A stretch of 64,000 nucleotides of DNA from Diploptera punctata (lineage: Eukaryota; Arthropoda; Insecta; Blattodea; Blaberidae). The notes beneath the pieces are model-generated. The model saw only the letters and a list, made by a program, of their open reading frames with translations, was not told the origin of the DNA and did not search any database. The stretch lies in the NCBI GenBank assembly GCA_030220185.1, contig JASPKZ010003441.1, positions 496,001 through 560,000 on the forward strand, read 5' to 3'. Shown one piece after another: positions 46,001 to 57,957 of this stretch. Within the stretch, counting starts at the first letter, position 1. Every line of letters starts with the position of its first letter. The position numbers and the translations under genes are program-made.

Positions 46001-49000
46001 TCTTCCTTAAATTAGATTCTATTGACGTTTGATATGCATTGTTTGTTGCAGAGTGAAACAGTGCACAGAGGAGAACCTTCATCTAGTTAAACGAATTAAA
46101 GTATTGCAGACACAGAATCAGTCTCTTGCAACACAACTTAAGAAACTACAACTGTACTGGCTCGTGGAACTGCCAAGACTGCACAGCCAGCCACATGTCT
46201 CATGGTACTTCTCTTGTCCATGGCTCTCGTTATGGCTCCAAATCTTAGGATGAACCAAAACAACACATCCAACAGCGAAACCAATAATGAGCAGGATATC
46301 TCACAGTCTGAAAGCAAAATGCCTCCAATTGCAGGTTTGTGTCATGACTGTTATTTTTATTTAATATCCCTTGCATCAGTAATACAGAAATAATATAACT
46401 GCTGAATTGGTAAAAATAGATAATTCTGACAACCTGCCCACACTCTTCGTCCCACCACACACCAACTCTGACAACCTGGTGTTGTGATTTACTTTTTCCA
46501 CAGCCTCTTGACATCAACAATAATTTCTCGGCAGCACAGAAATACGAAAATACACCTACATCATCATTTGCTATATGTATCTACCTGCAATGTCTGTTCT
46601 GTCAATAGAAACCCAAATTTTATTACTGCACACTTTTTTTTTTGTAATGTTGGACATAATACCATGATAGTATATGAGTACATATTTTTTTACGAATTGA
46701 GGGGTCCAGTCAGATAAGGGGATAAGCCACATGAATTTCTAATGAATATAACAAGGATTTTGTAAATAGTCAATTTACAAAAGAAATTTGCCTATAAACT
46801 TATGTTACAAACATTTTTATTTGAATAAGGGTGGGACATAGTATTACAGAAAATAATTTTCTTTTCTGTTTTACTTTTGTATAGAAGAGAAAAATACTGT
46901 CAACATAAATCAATGAACTTTATTTTTCTTGCAATACAGGATACACTTATTAAGTTATGTAGATAGGAAATAACACTATGAGGTTTTTTAATATTGTTTA
47001 TTTGTTATTTCACTCACCTCATACTTCATAACTCCTCGCAAACCCAGGGTTTTATCACATCCTTTGTGACATTCTCAATGCTGTGTCATGTTCACAACTG
47101 ACGTCCGGCTGCCTTCTATCCTGCAGACTGACCTCCGCGCCATCTGGTGGCTGACCGACGAACTTCCAAATCAGTTCTCTCTCCTTATAACCGGGTATTT
47201 CAAAATTCATAGTTGTATTTTCATTCTTGCATATGTAAATTTTTTCCCAAATTGTGAGTTCCTTCGGTTTTTCCAATTGTTTAAGTAATTTTGTCTTGGT
47301 TTCTATTCTATGTTTTTCTGACCAGGCATGTGCAGCTATTGCAGATTTTTTGGTTTCTCCATTTTTAACATTTCTGAGGTGTTCTTTTAATCTTGTATTT
47401 ATATTCCTTTTTGTTTTTCCTATGTATATCTTTTCACAATCTTTACAATTAATTTGATAAATTCCCGATTTTTTGCAGTCTTCAATCTTTTCATTTTTGT
47501 TGGTTTTTATTAAATTACCTAAGCTGTAATCATTTTTCAGTGCTAATTTAATGTTGAATTTGTTGAAGATTTTTTGAAACTTGTCAAATACTAAAGGATG
47601 GTATGTGAACTTCCTGAATTTTTTACCAATATTTTTATCTGTCTGAAGAGTACTTTCATTAATCATTTTTTGTTCTTTAAATTTATTTATTTTCTTAATC
47701 AATTGAGTTGGCGTTTACTTGATGAAAATCCATATTTATTAATTAAATAAAAATAAACGTAGTTTTATTTGATTTTCATATTTATTATATAATTCAGTGA
47801 CAGCTGTTTCGGTACACTGTACCTTCTTCAGACATGTTAACAAATTATGAATTGTGTTCCAACTGATCTAAGCAACAATACAACAATATTTATTTAAATT
47901 TTTTAATTTAACAAAGGGGATTCATTCAAATCAAGTTGAGAATTTAACAGTTTTTTACTACTTTTAAACGAATTAATAAGTTTAAAAGTAGTAAAAAACT
48001 GTTAAATTCTCAACTTGATTTGAATGAATCCCCTTTGTTAAATTAAAAAATTTAAATAAATATTGTTGTATTGTTGCTTAGATCAGTTGGAACACAATTC
48101 ATAATTTGTTAACATGTCTGAAGAAGGTACAGTGTACCGAAACAGCTGTCACTGAATTATATAATAAATATGAAAATCAAATAAAACTACGTTTTATTTT
48201 TATTTAATTTATTTATTTTCTTGTGTATCATCTTCTCTTGAAAACCATTATCCTTCGCAATTTTATGATGTGTTCTTTCTCTTTATTGTAATTTTCTTTG
48301 CTCATGGGGATGTTCACAATTCTGTGTGTTAAACTATTAAATACTGCCTGTTTGTGTGAAAAATAAAAAATAAACAATACAGGATACACTTCTTAATTTA
48401 TGAGTTTCTTTGTTCATTTGTAGAAACATAACTTATAAACATAGAATATAATATTTATATTTGGTTGAAGGTCTAAATAAGATGCTGAAGTTCATTATCA
48501 CTTTAGGTCACATTTGTCTTCCCTTTCTGGACCACCGGATTGTAGAGCTGTATGATACACGGCTGCTACAAAGCGATGTAGAGGCATAATATCAGTATAC
48601 TACTTTGGCAAATTTTTCTGCCATGTGGATAGAGTATTTCCAAGATTTTCAAGAAATCATCCATGGCATTCGAAGTTAGTGTTGTCTTAACTTTTTTGCG
48701 CCTCCTAGGTTGCTTTTTGAAAACCTTATTTCCTGCCAACTCTCGAGTTGTGAGTAAGTGTACTTGAAAAGCAGACATCCTGGCTTATTTTTATCTACCT
48801 TAAAAGCTGTAAACTTCCTCATGTGAACCTGGAGTCCTTCGTTTGTTTTACTTTCTTTTGCTAATAGCTCTGCCATTTTATTTCATCTGCATACTCATCA
48901 TTTTGCATGTCTTCTTTACTCTTGCTTTACTGAGTGGTCATTTTATTAGTTTTGTCACTTACATATTCTAAGCCAGCATTTTGTAACCTATATTTGAAGA

Positions 49001-52000
49001 GAAAAATTTTCACCTAGACCGAAACTCGAACCCGGGACCCTTGGCTTAATGGGCCAAGTGCTCTACCAACTGAGCTACCGAGGCGAGTTACAATCTAGAT
49101 GCAAATTTTTCTCTTATATACGTTGTAATTCCCTATCGCCAAATGCTTTTGAAACCATTGCTTCTATCTTTGCAAATGGTGGCTTCTTAGTTAAGAAAAC
49201 ATTTATTGGGAATTTAACATTACTTTATAAAGCTAGTAAGGCTTCTAATGATGTTTTTATTATTGATTTAACATTTTTCACTGAAAGATAAATTATATTT
49301 GAAGAGAATTTTTTTTTTTCGAGTCTCGGTCTAGGCGAAAATTTTTCTCTTCAAATATAATTTATCTTTCAGTGAGAAATGTTAAATCAATAATAAAAAC
49401 ATCATTTCGTAACCTTTTCGCCTTATATTTCTTCTCAACTGTTCCTTTTTTCCCCCATTACTCTGATTATCGTCACCAACATTAATAACATCCATTTTGA
49501 TAACAAATCAAACAAAAACAGCTGATAATTTACTGCCAGTGCAGCAAACAATGATAAACCACATTAGCAAAACTACTATAGAAAACAAACATAAAGTTCT
49601 AAGTTAACAGTAGAAGTGATTTGTTACTCACTTAAATGTTAAGCAACAATTAAATTTTAAACTTGACAATACAACAATATATAATTCTAGTTGCTAAACA
49701 GTGTTTATTTTTTATTTCACTCACCTCATACTTCATAACTCCTAGCAAACCCAGGGTTTTGTCACATCCTTTGTGACATTCTCAATGCTATGTCACGTTC
49801 ACAACTTACGTCCGACTGCAGTCGGAAATAAAAAATAAACATATTATAAAACCTCGTAGTGTTATTTCCTATCTACATAACTTGCTAAACAGTGTGTTGA
49901 AAACACAGCTCTAAACTACATGTGTTGTCAACCTTTCCCTCTAGTGATATAAATGTGAAGTTAATTAAATAAAAATAAAACATAGTTTTATTTGATTTTC
50001 ATATTTATTATATAATTCAGTGACAGCTGTTTCAGTACACTGTACCTTCTTCAGACATGTAATTTGTTAACATGTCTGAAGAAGGTACAGTGTACCGAAA
50101 CAGCTGTCACTGAATTATATAATAAATATGAAAATCAAATAAAACTACGTTTTATTTTTATTTAATTAATAAATATGGATTTTCATCAAGTAAACACCAA
50201 CTCAGTTGATTAAATGTGAAGTTGTGGGATATACCATTCTCCCAGTGGAATTTTATTAGCATACTGAATTGAATTACAACATAGCTACCCAAAGGTACAA
50301 CCCACACTTGTAAGCAATTCATGGTTACAAAGATAGATGGCACTACATTCCAGAAATGTAATAATCTCACTTTTCATTAAAAGTGTGGCTTATGGACCCC
50401 ACAATTGTAATTGTGTTAGTAATTCTTGTTTTGTATATTTCTCCAAAAATGAGGGGTATCTAGTTTTTTGACAGGAAAATTGTGTGAATCATCATTTTAC
50501 TTAAATCCTCATAAAATTTTGATGTTGAATTTAATTTGTTTTCTGAAGATGAGATCCTTTTTATATTTTCGACATATTTTTGCTATTACAATGCCACATT
50601 GTATACTATTTTTTAGCTACTGTACATTCATATGTCTACCCCTGTGATCTCGAGGTAGCATGCTGCCTTGTCACGCAGCGGGCCCAGGTTCGATTCCTGG
50701 GTGATGTTCTTTCAGGGTTTTTCCTCACCTGTAAAACAAATGTCCGGAAGCTTAGGGCCCAACGGTTCCCGAAAATCATCCGGCCATCATCATCATCATC
50801 CTTCACCAGTGTGGAAAGCAACAGGAAGCTACCACACCTATAATTCCCTAGTAAAGCTGCAAAGCATAGCATGAAAATGCTATGATTGCAGTGAAAGACC
50901 TGCCCTTGGGCAGAATTACTATGGATGGATATTTGCAAATGGTACAAAACATTTTCTTCCCTTGCTAAATAAAAATACCTGTTCCACATTTATCAGATGA
51001 TTCAAATGCAAGTCCTTTTACTTCCTTTGATTTTGGCATTTTAGTTAGTGAGAACTCAAAATGACACAACCACATACCGTTTACCTGTTCAATGCAACTT
51101 CTTTCAATAACACTTGTATATATTACTGTGATTCTGCTGTTTTGTACATGTGGTGTGATAAGTATTGCCAATCTAACCTGTTTTGTTTCTAATCATACAC
51201 TGATCCACCCTCTAATAATAATATAAGAACAACATTACATTAAAATTCATCGGAGAACAACTCACCTCATAGGATTCATGCTTCCATGATATCGCGATTT
51301 CAAACACACTCATGTTCATCTTCAACCATAACTCCGACTGACGAAATTCTTCGGCCGTCAACTGTTCTATTGTAACCAACTTCAGTGCTGCCATCTATGG
51401 TTGAATTTATGAACTTCGAAATCAAAGTAATTTCATTAGGGATATCAAAATTCATTGATCTATCTTTGTTTTTCTGAATGTATATTTTTTCCCAAACTGT
51501 CAATTCCAAAGGCTTCTCTACTTGTTTTAAAAGTTTAACTTCTCTTCCAATTTTATGATGTTCTAATAAACTATGTGCAGCAATTGCAGATTTTTCAATT
51601 TCACAATTCTTAATATTTCTGAAATGTTCTTTTGTCCGAACAAAAAAGGAATTTGGAAATTCGGACAAAAGAACATTTCAGAAATATTAAGAATTGTGAA
51701 ATTGAAAATCTGCAATTGCTGCACATAATTTATTAGAACATCATAAAATTGGAAGAGAAGCTAAACTTTTAAAACAAGTAGAGAAGCTTTTGGAATTGAC
51801 AGTTTGGGAGAAAATATACATTCAGAAAAATAAAGATAGATCAATGAATTTTGATATCCCTAACGAAATTACTTTGATTTTGAAGTTCATAAATTCAACC
51901 ATAGATGGCAGCACTGAAGTTGGTGACAATAGAACAGTTGATGGCCGAAGAATTTCGTCAGTTTGAGTTATGGCTGAAGATGAACACAACTGTGTTTGAA

Positions 52001-55000
52001 ATCGCGATATCATGGAAGCATGAATCCTATGAGGTGAATTGTTTAAACAAAATGTTCTCCGATGAATTTTAATGATTATACCTAATAATGTTTACTTCCC
52101 CTACTTTTGATGTCCCAACTCCTTTTAAAAAACGTTAAGCTGAAAATATATAAAACTATTATTCTACCAGTTATATTATATGGGTGCGAAACATGGACTC
52201 TTACTTTAAGGGAGGAAAGGAGATTGCGAGTATTTGAGAATAAAGTTCTTAGGAAGATTTTTGGACCAAAGAGAGATGAACAGACAGGTGAATGGAGAAG
52301 ACTTCATAACAATGAACTACATGGTCTTTATAGGAAGCCAGATATAATAACATTTAAGTCTCGTAGACTGTGTTGGGCAGGACATGTTGTACGTATGGGG
52401 AATGAAAGACGTGCATGGAAGCTTCTTGTAGGAAAGCCAGAGGGAAAACGCCCAGTTGGTAGGTAAAGAATGAGGTGGGAGAACAACATTAACTATGATT
52501 TGAGGGAAGTAGATTATACAGGGAATGATTGGAAAACATTAGCTCAGGATAGGGATGTATGGAGAGCTTATGTCCGCGCGGCCATGAACCTACGGGTTCG
52601 ATAGAGCCAGTGAGTAAGTAAGTAAGTAATGTTTACTTCCCTACATTAATTTAATACAACATTACAATTTTATTAAGTACTTTGTTTTTGTTAGTTAAAC
52701 ATTCATTCCTACCAACAGTATATTATTAACTTTTATCGTACTTTGGAGCCTTTGTTTATACACTTATTAGAGTTGTTAAGAGAGTCCGGATGTTAGACAC
52801 TTAAAACATTCAAAATAGGCTCTTGCAAAGAATGGACAACATAACTTTTTTACAGTCTTACATTAAGAATATAAACATATGCTATCAATAGCATACGAAG
52901 ATATCAGAGATGCTTTTGGAATTTGTTTTGCCTTTTTACAAAGAGCAGAACCATCACATGAGAATATTTCTGCCCCAAATTCTTTCACAAATTTGATCAG
53001 TTTGTCTTTTACTGTTGTTTAGGTATCTTAAAAAAACTTCTAAAGGTAAAAAAAAACCATATACACTTGCCGCACCACTTTTTCTTTGAAGTACCTGTCT
53101 GTGAATGAGGAATGCAGACTGAATTCAGTGTTACCAAGATCAAAAATAATATTTCCAGTCACCTAAAGGTTTCAGCACCAGGTATGAGACAGAGAAAGAA
53201 AGCTTGAGCCATTATTCTCTTTGTCACTCAGCAATGTTTGGATTAAAAGAAGCAAAGAACTTTTCTCCAAGCCTTAGGGTCGTATGTTAGAACATTACTC
53301 TCTACTCAAATTACTTCCAATCACTAGTGAGCTGATTCACCGTGAGCAATTGCTGAGAACGAATTAACGGCCGACATATCGGTCACGAACGAGAGTCGAC
53401 GTTTTCGTAATATTGGCAACGAATTACCCAGAATTCTCAGCGATAAAACCACTTCCGTTATTTTCGTCTGCTATAGAGGAATGCATTTATGCTTGCATCC
53501 CGCAAATAATACCGTATACAAACACGTCTGCGACACGCAATATTACGCCAATTCTCCTGTTCTTCCAGTTGAATTCTTTGGTAGACTCTATCAAATTCCT
53601 CTTCTCCGTGTATACCGAAAACATGATCGAAGTCTTCAAGGTCCGGCATCTTGGATAAATGTTGGATAAAGCAGCAAAGTACATCGATTACCATCGGTTC
53701 CCGTTCGGTTTCCTTCGGGATTTTAATTTGAGTTGCTCATGTAAGGTACCTCCGCAGGTAGCTTACAAATTTAACCAATTATTATCGCATGAACAGATTT
53801 CTGAGTAAGCAAAATCGTATTAGCATACAACTTGCTCAGCAGAGAAGGCATTTTACTGTCTAATGCGTCCAAACATGCGACCCTTAGAGTTGGAGAATAA
53901 TACAATGGCACATAACATAGGGCTATTTTGCTTAACAGGAAAGCCTAATATTTACCTAATGGGAGTGCATTGAGGGGGAAACCATCTACCTTATTGCCAC
54001 CCTTATCCTAAAATATTCTAAGGGAATTTATAAAAAAAACACTTGAAAACTTCTAAAAAGTTCTATGAAATGATTTGTGCCATGAAGTTTGTCCATTTCA
54101 ATTGATTTAATTGAAATATTGAGTTAATTTCAAGAAAAAATTACAAATAGGCATTATAAACTGAAATAGGCATTTATAGGCAAAATTAACTTAATGGAAA
54201 ACAACTCTAGCGTCGTTGGTATGAACTTATATGAAGTCACTTTTACAATATTTATAACAAATAACTGTAGGCATTTTTCCTAACATCCAGTGTCTAGTTA
54301 TTAAGATACATGTCTCTTGATGTGAAAACAGGTCTATGGCCTAATTCCATGACATAGAAGAAGAAGATAAGGGTTGTGTTGAATACTTTCCCATGCCTAG
54401 AAATAGAGTTTATTTATTAAATTAGATAACAATTTTTCTCTTTACCATTGATTACAATGGTTCAGTTATGTACATTAATTTACTTATTTTAATCATAGTA
54501 ACATCTTTAGGTTCATAATATTAATTTAATAAATAATGCTATAGCTAATATTTAATTTTAGGAAGTTATATTTTGAGGTTATTTTAATTATATTATTTTT
54601 GGTCTGGACATCTTACCTCAATATTAATGTTGATTTGTTCTTGGACATGTTTCAAAACAATTCTGTTTTATCGTCAGCTTTCCCAGACTGGTTTTATTTA
54701 TGTTGCATTATGTTGCACCACCTGGATGTCGATGTCAGCTCCATCCTGTGGTTGGCCAAAGAACCTCCAAACAAGGTCACCCTCCATCGGAATATCAAAA
54801 TTCATAACTCTGTTTCTGTTCTTCTGAATATAAATTTTTTCCCAAATAGTCAGCTCTTTTGTATTTTGTAATGCAACATAAATAAAACCAGTCTGGGAAA
54901 GCTGACGATAAAACAGAATTGTTTTGAAACATGTCCAAGAACAAATCAACATTAATATTGAGGTAAGATGTCCAGACCAAAAATAATATAATTAATGCTA

Positions 55001-57918
55001 TAGCTGTGTGGAGATCCTTCATGTCTTCTTAATGTGTAATTGAGGAGTTGAATGGAATATGGGCACAATTAATAAATGTACGTTTTGCGATATTAGCAAT
55101 TGATATATAACTAAATGCATAACATTGCTGTTTATTTTCTTCTTCCTTCCAAGTATTAGGCCAAGCCTGTTACGATCCTATAGAAAATTTTTCCTCCAGC
55201 ATTGATCCTTCCGGGAAATTCTCGTATAAGACTTGAAAGCATAATAATAGTCCCTTCGATTGGTTGCTTTGATACAATCAACTGCTGAACCTGCTGTAAA
55301 CAAGATATTGAAACAGAACTTTTCAACTAGAAAATGGCGAGTCCAAAAATGCATTGAATGGAAAAAAGGGAAAACATGAGTTATGCCCATATTCCATTCA
55401 ACTCCCCAATTGTGAATGATGGTTCATTGCATTGAATATGGGACCAAGAGAGTAGGGTAAAGGGAGGATTTATGTTTGATTGGGAATGTAGCCTGAATTA
55501 GCTCAGTGTTCAGAGCATCAGCATATAAAGCTGAAGTTTCAGGGTTTGATTCCCAGTTCAGGCAGAAAACATTTTTTTCTTTACCATTGATCACATAGAA
55601 TTTATTTATTATTCTGAGAGTTGCACACATTCTTAAGTTTAGTGACTTATTTTAATCAAAGCATTTGTTTATGAAATATGTTAAGTATGAATGGGTAAAG
55701 AAGGGACACTATACTTGATAATGAACATTGTATATTCTGTGCTTGAGTATCCCAGTTCTTTTTTTAAACAGCTTGAAAGCATCCTATTATTAAACAACAT
55801 TATCAGCATTCTGAGATGCTTTCTTTGTAGTATTAACTTATAGTTTATAGACGTTATGATTTAAAAATATTTCCTTTATTCCATACTGCTCGAATGAAAT
55901 ACAGTCGGGTTGCGTATAATAAATACTTTACCAATAATCTCTGGTACTTAGGTCAGCGTGGTACAAGCTTTTTTTTTTTTTTCATATTCTTGAGGCCTAT
56001 AATAAATTTTGGATTGTTGAAAACTGTTTGTCCTCTTATCTTGTATACATTGTCAACTCCATTCCAATGTGTAAGCAACGATGATAGCCTTTCTCCAATA
56101 CACCAGTTATTTATTTCTATTACTGATGTCATGGCTGAGTTGTTGGTTATTGACAATTAATCTGATCTTATATATTAAATTTGGGAATTTTTAACATTAT
56201 GAGGTTCAATAAATAAGAATTAAATGAATCGTGATTTCTTCTTACATCATACTTCTATGTTTTTTAAACACAGCACTGCAGTATCAGCGACCCATTGTCA
56301 TCATCGTCAGCTGTTTTCACGACTGTTGGCAGAAGAAAGAATTGACAGTTGTGAAAACAGCTGACATGATGACAATGGGTCGCCGATACTGCAGTGCTGT
56401 GTTTAAAAAAACATAGAAGTATGAGGTAAGAAGAAATCACGATTCATTTAATTCTTATTAATTAATCTGATGTCTATAAATTAAATGGGGAAATCATAGT
56501 GGTACTTTTTTTTGTTCCACCTCAATCACTCTGTATGTTAGAATATTTTAACTGAAATTACTTCATAAACTGTGTCAAATAATGAATTTAGGCTAGGTAT
56601 AACTTGACCAGAATATTATTACCGGTGACGAAAAACAGAATTCTTCTGTGTCGTCCCACAGTGTATGTACATTTCAAGTATAGACGTGAAGAAGAAAACA
56701 TGAACAAATGAGCAGTGCTAACACAACTTCTCACTATATCCTTAGTATTACTCGTTGCCTCTGAACTTTACTTCACTCATGTAATAAAGTTCAGTTGTGT
56801 GGAGTGTTATGTTTTCATTGTATGATTGTACATATACTATTGCATAAGAGCCAATGATGTTAGTTATATTTATAGTTTTGATTCCAAATAAGGTTATCTT
56901 TCATCACCTACCATTTCCCTTTTGAATCACCCTCTATATATTTAATTTTTTCATGGTCATTTTTGGTGCCAAGTAAGTATAATCAAAGAATTACAACGTA
57001 TATAGAGAAAAATTTGCATTTAGATCGGTACTTGCTCAGGTAGCTCAAATGGTAGAGCACTTGGACTAGAAAACCAAGGGTCCCGGGTTCAAGTCCCGGT
57101 CTGAGCGTATAATTTTTCTCTTCAAATATGATTTATCCATCATTGAGATGTATGAAATTAATAATAAGAACATCGAAAAAAGCCGTACTGGCATTTATAA
57201 TGTAATGTATAATTCCCAAATATGTCTTCTTAATATAGGAGCCGCCATTTGCAAAGATAGAAGCAAAGGCTTCAAAGCATTTGGTGGGCAGGAATTACAA
57301 TGTATATAGAGAAAAATTTGCATTTAGATTGGTACTTGCTCAGGTAGCTCAAATGGTAGAGCACTTGGACTAGAAAATCAAGGGTCCCGGGTTCAAGTCC
57401 CGGTCTGAGCATATAATTTTTCTCTTCAAATATGATTTGAAAAGACAATTTAAAAATCTTTTCTTGGGTACAATCTCAATGACTATATTTCTTTGCAATT
57501 CACTAAAATTTATAATCAACATTGCATTCTTCTTCTTCTCTTTGTTTTAGGACCACAAAACCATGGCTTCATTCTTTATTCATTCATTCTTCATTACATG
57601 TTTCCAGCCATAGCTGATGACACGATTCCATTGCATAGTTACACTATTTGATGAGTTGATTGGTGATTTTTCTTATGTAAACTATATACAAGCTCTGCAA
57701 TAGTCCATAGCTTAGGTGTGGATAAGATGAATTGAAATGTTTCACCATGGCTTACTATTATGTTTTATCTGATCTATTTACTAGTTTCAGCGCCTAATGC
57801 TTCAAATGTGGCTTGTGATATATTATAATGAAGTATCTTCCAATTAACTTTAACTTCTACATTCTCTTCACTTATCCTTTCACCTTATCCTTCATAATTT
57901 TTTCTTCTAGTCTTCTCT

Positions 57919-57957
<39 letters not shown>

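Larger units (their letters stand above)
25111..46051 (+). other. Intron 4 (20.9 kb), transposon-filled
   Basis: Donor GTACTG at 25111 and acceptor GTTTGTTGCAG ending at 46051. The intron holds most of the Penelope-like, SINE, tRNA-like and MITE insertions of the window, listed individually. It separates the basic region from the leucine zipper. Confidence 0.85.
47697..48205. mobile_element. Hammerhead hairpin element (509 bp), 17-bp target duplication
   Basis: AATTTATTTATTTTCTT at 47680-47696 and 48206-48222 bounds it. The arms are perfect inverses over more than 200 bp each, meeting near 47975 (AGTAGTAAAAAACTG mirrored). A hammerhead core lies in each arm. A one-sided end GTTTACTTGATGAAAATCCA occurs at the left. 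It is inserted in a Penelope element and is therefore younger. Confidence 0.9.
46949..48374 (-). mobile_element. Penelope-like element (5' truncated), 17-bp target duplication
   Basis: CAATACAGGATACACTT at 46932-46948 and 48375-48391 bounds it. On the minus strand it reads the linker ([19 protein letters not shown], 48240-48360) and the GIY-YIG domain (47055-47702), then a tail with a partial hairpin motif (TGAAGTATGAGGTGAGTGAA) and ACCTCATAGTGTTATTTCCT. The coding region was split by a hammerhead hairpin at 47697-48205. Confidence 0.85.
49963..50211. mobile_element. Hammerhead hairpin element (249 bp), 12-bp target duplication
   Basis: AAATGTGAAGTT at 49951-49962 and 50212-50223 bounds a shorter version of 47697-48205, with the arms meeting at AGACATGTAATTTG. 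Its one-sided end (AATATGGATTTTCATCAAGT) is at the right, so it lies in the opposite orientation to the 47.7-kb copy. Confidence 0.9.
51235..52700. mobile_element. Penelope-like element, head-to-head, with LINE-A inserted in its tail
   Basis: The left copy (minus, 51300-51668) and the right copy (plus, 51655-52016) meet at the palindromic GGAATTTGGAAATTC junction near 51650. Both encode only the C-terminal part of the GIY-YIG domain. The outer ends AAATTCATCGGAGAACA and TGTTCTCCGATGAATTT mirror each other; the right tail (CTAATAATGTTTACTTCCC) is split by LINE-A at 52101-52627. Confidence 0.8.
54547..54992. mobile_element. Short Penelope-derived hairpin with hammerheads, 13-bp target duplication
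   Basis: TAATGCTATAGCT at 54534-54546 and 54993-55005 bounds 446 bp. The left arm is the minus 3' end of the 27647-31449 element (up to the [12 protein letters not shown] segment) and the right arm is a shorter plus copy. The junction near 54868 joins TTTTGTATTTTG to TAATGCAACATAAATAAA. It is nearly identical to the 3.8-kb element, so probably a recent daughter. Confidence 0.9.
57000..57440 (+). mobile_element. tRNA-like tandem, two plus-strand units, period 304 bp
   Basis: Two tRNA-like sequences (57034, 57338) share identical flanks (ATATAGAGAAAAATTTGCAT before, GTATAATTTTTCTCTTCAAA after) and a body with CCGCCATTTGCAAAGATAGA. The period is the same as in the 23.7-kb array within 2 bp. Confidence 0.75.
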
